Shown one piece after another: positions 59,771 through 64,000 of a stretch of DNA of 64,000 nucleotides. The notes under the pieces are model-generated. The model searched no databases. It was not told the DNA's origin and saw only the letters and a program-made list of their open reading frames with translations. This DNA is from Oscillospiraceae bacterium (GTDB lineage Bacteria; Bacillota; Clostridia; Oscillospirales; Acutalibacteraceae). Numbering within the stretch: the first letter of the stretch is position 1; each line of letters starts with the position of its first letter. The stretch is from NCBI GenBank assembly GCA_015066175.1, contig SVOW01000005.1, positions 115,862-179,861 of the forward strand. Reading direction: 5' to 3'. The position numbers and the translations under genes were made by a program.

Positions 59771-62431
59771 TTATTCGCCGTCGGCATAGTAGATATCCGG
59801 ACTGTCTGTAATTGTGTTTTCTACAATTATTTCACCATCTACTATTGCAAAGATGTTCCAATATCTTCCTTCGCCAAGGTTTGTGGGCACATGGAATTCA
59901 GCAAGGAGTACACCGCCTTGCTCAATAGTGACTTTTGCTTCTGATTCAGCAAGACTTCCGCTGCTTGAATATCGGTGAACATAATAGTAGTAAGGCTGAT
60001 CAGAAACGGTATTAAGTGTTATATGTTCAGGACCATAACTTGAAGTATCGTCAACATCAAGCAGGCATACAGGAATATCATCCTCATAAGCTGATTTATC
60101 GCTATAATATACATGGAAACCGGTTCCGACAGAAGTTTCGCCTTCAGTATGTGAGTCGAGGTCGCTTGGAGAATCACCCCATGTCAATGTGATAAGATAA
60201 CTGTTGCCTACAACTTCAGGGGAAATTACACCATTCTGGTTTTCGGTTTCTCCGACCTGCACAACGATATTAAAGCTGGAATTTGTAAAACTGTTCTTCG
60301 AAGCTACAACAGAGTAGTTGCCTAAAGGTAATTCAATTGAATAGTAACCATCATCATCTGTGGTTGTTGTAGCAACAGGTGCTTGATTTGAGTTGGTGTT
60401 GTTCCAGTGTTCATAGAATTTCAATGTAACATCGGGAGCACCTATACCTGTAAGTGCATTGCTTACTGTGCCGCTTGCAATACCTGTGTCTGATTCATCG
60501 CCTTCAATAAGAAGGAATGTTTCCATATATTTAACGGAATCCTTTTCTACGTTAGCGTAGGCTTTGAATTCAATATATCCGTCAGCTGATATTACAACTT
60601 CACAAACGCCTACAGGCACCTGCATTTCGTAGTTACCTGTGGAATCAGCTGTTTCTTTTTTCAAAAGGTTACCATTTGAATAGACACTTACAGTTGCACC
60701 GGGAATTTCTGTTCTTCGGTCAGATGCTTTACATACTTTGCCTGAAAGGGTACCGGAAGGTTGTTCGTCTGAGAAGCTGTAGTTTTCTGCTTCTGTGCCA
60801 CCAAAAATTTCAGGAGTAGCACCATGTCCGCCATAACGGCTGTCGCTGTCGTTTGCACCATATTTTGCTTTTGCATTTGCAAGTGCAACGCTCAGTGTGT
60901 TGTAAGTGCCTGTTTCAGGATTAATCTGTGTTAAGTTGTTAACAGTTTCATAAAGTATAACTGTGTTGTAAGTGCGAAGAATGTCAGCACTGTTGGCAAC
61001 AACAGCCGCACCTTTTCTTGTGAAAGCATCGGCAAGGTGGCTTGTTTTACCGCTGCTGCATGCTGCAAGATAAACAAAGGTGTTGTCCATGTCACCGCAA
61101 TATTCATCTATGTATTTTGATGAGATAATTGCTTTGCTACAGTTGTTAATAAGCAAACCATTGATAATTCTGTCAGTTACACAGTCGTTATAATATGATT
61201 TGTCGTTAAAGAATGAATCCCACGAAAAATTTTCACCTGTTACAAGGCAGGATTTAACAATCGGACCATAATAGCCATGACCATGCCATAAAATAACCTG
61301 ATTGCTTGAGAATGAACGGATTCTTTCAAGTGTAACCTGTTCATTGTCATAGTTTTCTGAATCAGAGAAAGAATAGTTAGAAAAATTGCTGTCTATTCTG
61401 TCAGCAGAAACATCAAGCATTTCAAGAATAAAGTTTGTGTCAGAGGGGAGCTGATAACCTGTAAAATCAGAGCCGAAACTTTCGCCGCCCATTTCGTCAA
61501 ACTGAGGCTGCGCAGTAATTACTGTCATGGAAACATCGCTGCCAACAGCGTCAAAACCTTCTTCTTTGGGTGCATAAATTGTACTCAGCCCGGATGTGAA
61601 TTTAACATAAATGCTGTTGCCTTCAATCTGATAGTCAAAAACAATGCCGTCTTCCTGTTGCTCTTTGACAACTTTTTCAATGTCAGCAATCAACACTTTG
61701 TATTTATCTGCAGGAACATATCCGTCGTTACTTACATACTTTTCTTCAACATCAATGATTTCGTTTGAGAAATTTGTGTAATTGGTCTGAGCTTTTTCTG
61801 CTTCCTTTGCTGAAAGGACAGGGAAGATGTTTATAATAGCAGGAGCACTTGTGCTTTCGCCTGTTTTGCATATAAACTCTGCCTGAGTAAATTCTGATGC
61901 ACTGAATTTTTTATTAACAGTACCTGTATAAATTCCGTCACCGGCTTTTGTGTCAGCACCTTTGCCGTTATCCCTCATCACGCCTGCAGATCTGTCTTTA
62001 TAAAAAATTTCAAGCATATCAACTTTGGCACTTGTGGTTGCCGTAAAGGTGATTTTATTTTTCACACCGGAAGAAATATATTTATCTTCAGTTGTAAATG
62101 TTAAAATTTCAACTTCAGCCTTGCCAAAATATTTTGGTAAAATCAATATTCCTGAAACTACAAGACCTGCAATGAGAATAAAGCAGATAGCAGAAATTAT
62201 AATTGCTTTCTTTACTTTCTTTTTATCTTTCTTAGGCTTTTCTTTTGTTGGTTTAATGTTTTTTACCGGTTTCTGAAGGTTTTCTGCCGGTTTTTGAATT
62301 GGCTGAGGTTTTTTTGGATTAATTTGCACGGGAGCTACATTGGGTTTCTGTGGTGTTTTCATCGGTGCGCCACATTTGGTGCAGAATTTCACTCCATCAG
62401 CAACTTGTGTTCCACATTTGACACAAAACAT
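59771..62431 (-). CDS. Zinc-ribbon, single-TM protein with extracytoplasmic caspase-like (clan CD) domain and carboxypeptidase-regulatory-like repeats
   Basis: MFCVKCGTQVADGVKFCTKCG; TM AIIISAICFILIAGLVVSGILIL; SSNQVILWHGHGYYG … NTFVYLAACSSGKTSHLADAFTRKGAAVVAN His/Cys dyad; SGTLSGKVCKASDRRTEIPGATVSVYSNG repeats. Confidence 0.8.
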   Translation of the reverse strand: MFCVKCGTQVADGVKFCTKCGAPMKTPQKPNVAPVQINPKKPQPIQKPAENLQKPVKNIKPTKEKPKKDKKKVKKAIIISAICFILIAGLVVSGILILPKYFGKAEVEILTFTTEDKYISSGVKNKITFTATTSAKVDMLEIFYKDRSAGVMRDNGKGADTKAGDGIYTGTVNKKFSASEFTQAEFICKTGESTSAPAIINIFPVLSAKEAEKAQTNYTNFSNEIIDVEEKYVSNDGYVPADKYKVLIADIEKVVKEQQEDGIVFDYQIEGNSIYVKFTSGLSTIYAPKEEGFDAVGSDVSMTVITAQPQFDEMGGESFGSDFTGYQLPSDTNFILEMLDVSADRIDSNFSNYSFSDSENYDNEQVTLERIRSFSSNQVILWHGHGYYGPIVKSCLVTGENFSWDSFFNDKSYYNDCVTDRIINGLLINNCSKAIISSKYIDEYCGDMDNTFVYLAACSSGKTSHLADAFTRKGAAVVANSADILRTYNTVILYETVNNLTQINPETGTYNTLSVALANAKAKYGANDSDSRYGGHGATPEIFGGTEAENYSFSDEQPSGTLSGKVCKASDRRTEIPGATVSVYSNGNLLKKETADSTGNYEMQVPVGVCEVVISADGYIEFKAYANVEKDSVKYMETFLLIEGDESDTGIASGTVSNALTGIGAPDVTLKFYEHWNNTNSNQAPVATTTTDDDGYYSIELPLGNYSVVASKNSFTNSSFNIVVQVGETENQNGVISPEVVGNSYLITLTWGDSPSDLDSHTEGETSVGTGFHVYYSDKSAYEDDIPVCLLDVDDTSSYGPEHITLNTVSDQPYYYYVHRYSSSGSLAESEAKVTIEQGGVLLAEFHVPTNLGEGRYWNIFAIVDGEIIVENTITDSPDIYYADGE

Positions 62432-62583
62432 AAGCAGTGCCTCCTTGTGAGGTTTAAGTAATTTTATTGTACAATTATATCATAATGGTTCTATTTTTGC
62501 AATAAAACGTATTAAAATCTTTAGAATAAAGAAAAAATGAAAATTTATTAAAAATTATGTTGGTGGAAAAGCGTAAATAATGT

Positions 62584-62612
62584 TTGACAGTTTGTAGTTT
62601 AAGTTGTATAAT
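62584..62612 (+). promoter_or_regulatory. Consensus sigma-A promoter for the 62692 gene
   Basis: TTGACA – 17 nt – TATAAT. Confidence 0.85.
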
Positions 62613-62691
62613 GTACTCAAGATTAACTGAAATAGTATTGTGCAAAACATACTTTTGCAGAGTAATCGACAAAAACAAGGAGGAAATACAT

Positions 62692-64000
62692 ATGAAGAAA
62701 AAAATCTTAGCAGTTGCTTTGAGTGTAATAATGCTTTTCAGTGTTATTCCGTTCACAGCAATGGCAGCAGACGAAGCATCTGCAGGCACAGACTTCGTGT
62801 TTGATTTTGAATTCGACAAAACAGAAGTCAAAGCAGGCGAAGTAATCGATGTAACACTTAATGTTACAGGTGCAGAAGGTGCACAGACAGTTGGTTGGCA
62901 GTTCGAACTCGTTCTTCCCGAAGGACTCGAATATGTAGACAACTCAGCAGTAATGAATGCAGAAACAAAAGCATTATACAATGCAGGCGAATTCTCATTC
63001 GAAAACAGCACAAAAGTTATGGTATGCGTTGAAGCAAATGGTGAAGCACTTAGGAACACAACCGGCACAAACGAAATCATGACATTCCAGTTGAAAGTAG
63101 CAGACGATGCAGCAGCAGGTGATGAACTCACATTCGAACTCCTCGACTTCCTTGTAATGAACAGCGAAGCAGGCGAACTCGATATGGACAAAGTTGAATT
63201 GAATATCGACACAGCTACAGTAGTAGTTGATCCTGATTTCACATTTGATTTCACAGCAAGCAAAACAAATGTAGTAGCAGGTGAAGAAGTAGAAATCACA
63301 GTATCAGTTACAGCAGTGGAAGATGCAGAAACAGTAGGCTGGCAGTTCGAACTTGTTCTTCCTGAAGGACTTGAATATGTAGACAACTCAGCAGTAATGA
63401 ATGCAGAAACAAAAGCATTATACAATGCAGGTGAATTCTCATTCGAAAACAGCACAAAAGTTATGGTATGCGTTGAAGCAAACGGCGAAGCACTTGCAAA
63501 TATTGCAGGCACAAACGAAATCATGACATTCAAACTTAAAGTAGCAGACGATGCAGTAGCAGGTGACGAATATACATTCGAACTTCTCGATTTCCTTGTA
63601 ATGGACGGCGATGCAAAAGAACTTGATATGTCACTTGTAAAACTTAACATCGATACACTTACAATCGTTGACCACGTATGTAGTGCAGACAAACTTACAT
63701 ATGTTGAAGCAACAGACGCAGATTGTGTAAACGAAGGTAACGTAGCATATTATGTATGCGAATGCGGACTTAAATATGGTGATGCAGACGCAAAACAGCC
63801 TGCAGGCGACACAATCGTTCCCGCTCTTGGCCATACAGAAGGCGAAGCAGTTAAAGAAAATGAAGTAGCAGCAGATTGTGAAAATGCAGGTTCATACGAA
63901 GAAGTAGTATACTGTGAAGTATGTGGCGAAGAACTTTCAAGAACAGAAGTTCCGGTTGAAGCACTCGGTCACGAATATGAAGCAGTAGTAACAGAACCCA
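62692..64000 (+). CDS. Secreted protein with two tandem cohesin-like domains followed by CxxC/GH repeats (3' truncated by window edge)
   Basis: ATG after aaggagg; MKKKILAVALSVIMLFSVIPFTAMAADEASAGTDFVFDFEFDKTEVKAGEVIDVTLNVTGAEGAQTVGWQFELVLPEGLEYV… duplicated; then GHTEGEAVKENEVAADCENAGSYEEVVYCEVCGEELSRTEV; open to base 64000, absent from the ORF track. Confidence 0.82.
   Translation, partial: MKKKILAVALSVIMLFSVIPFTAMAADEASAGTDFVFDFEFDKTEVKAGEVIDVTLNVTGAEGAQTVGWQFELVLPEGLEYVDNSAVMNAETKALYNAGEFSFENSTKVMVCVEANGEALRNTTGTNEIMTFQLKVADDAAAGDELTFELLDFLVMNSEAGELDMDKVELNIDTATVVVDPDFTFDFTASKTNVVAGEEVEITVSVTAVEDAETVGWQFELVLPEGLEYVDNSAVMNAETKALYNAGEFSFENSTKVMVCVEANGEALANIAGTNEIMTFKLKVADDAVAGDEYTFELLDFLVMDGDAKELDMSLVKLNIDTLTIVDHVCSADKLTYVEATDADCVNEGNVAYYVCECGLKYGDADAKQPAGDTIVPALGHTEGEAVKENEVAADCENAGSYEEVVYCEVCGEELSRTEVPVEALGHEYEAVVTEP
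62897..63495 (+). repeat. ~155-bp near-identical direct repeat, offset 444 bp (two cohesin modules)
   Basis: ggcagttcgaact…gttgaagcaaaYggYgaagcactt at 62897-63051 and 63341-63495. Confidence 0.85.

Noticed and set aside
59771-62431. Type III-E/craspase or CHAT-based defence system
   Set aside because: The caspase-like domain is extracytoplasmic and no Cas, NLR or effector partner is nearby
62475-63692. 405-aa minus-strand ORF in the track
   Set aside because: Antisense to the well-supported cohesin gene with signal peptide, promoter and RBS; Ser/Thr-rich translation is an artefact of GCA/ACA/GAA-rich coding sequence
1-64000. tRNA, rRNA, prophage, integrase/transposase genes
   Set aside because: None recognised on reading both strands; short ncRNAs or riboswitches cannot be excluded without covariance searches (Infernal/Rfam, tRNAscan-SE)

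Overview
AT-rich, gene-dense window that looks like a gut-type, spore-forming Clostridia/Oscillospiraceae-like genome (inferred from the families present, not from a database search). It encodes about 44 well-supported proteins. I saw no rRNA, tRNA, CRISPR array, prophage or transposase. Main themes: (1) Secreted cohesin/dockerin proteins at both ends. A dockerin protein, a secreted cohesin and a membrane-anchored cohesin lie at 0.2-3.65 kb; two large paralogous dockerin proteins at 6.8-12.3 kb; and a twin-cohesin protein runs off the right edge at 62.7 kb. None of the dockerin proteins has a glycosidase domain I recognise, so this may be an 'enzyme-free' scaffold system. (2) Sugar catabolism: Gfo/Idh/MocA plus TIM-barrel isomerases, a GH2 beta-galactosidase, a GH84/GlcNAc kinase/SIS cluster, an OYE/SDR/flavoprotein/isomerase/GH3/esterase cluster, and xylA-GH3-xylB with a divergent AraC regulator. 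(3) A SCIFF RiPP locus, whose 50-aa precursor (32670..32822, minus) is absent from the supplied ORF track. (4) Several proteins with an N-terminal zinc ribbon, one TM helix and an extracytoplasmic domain (beta-propeller, RCC1, DUF6273-like, caspase-like). (5) Sporulation dpaA/dpaB with a sigma-K-like promoter. Smaller signals include a palindromic operator for a GntR/ABC operon, an RCC1 gene broken by an in-frame stop, and an ~85-bp MITE-like intergenic element with two internal hairpins.
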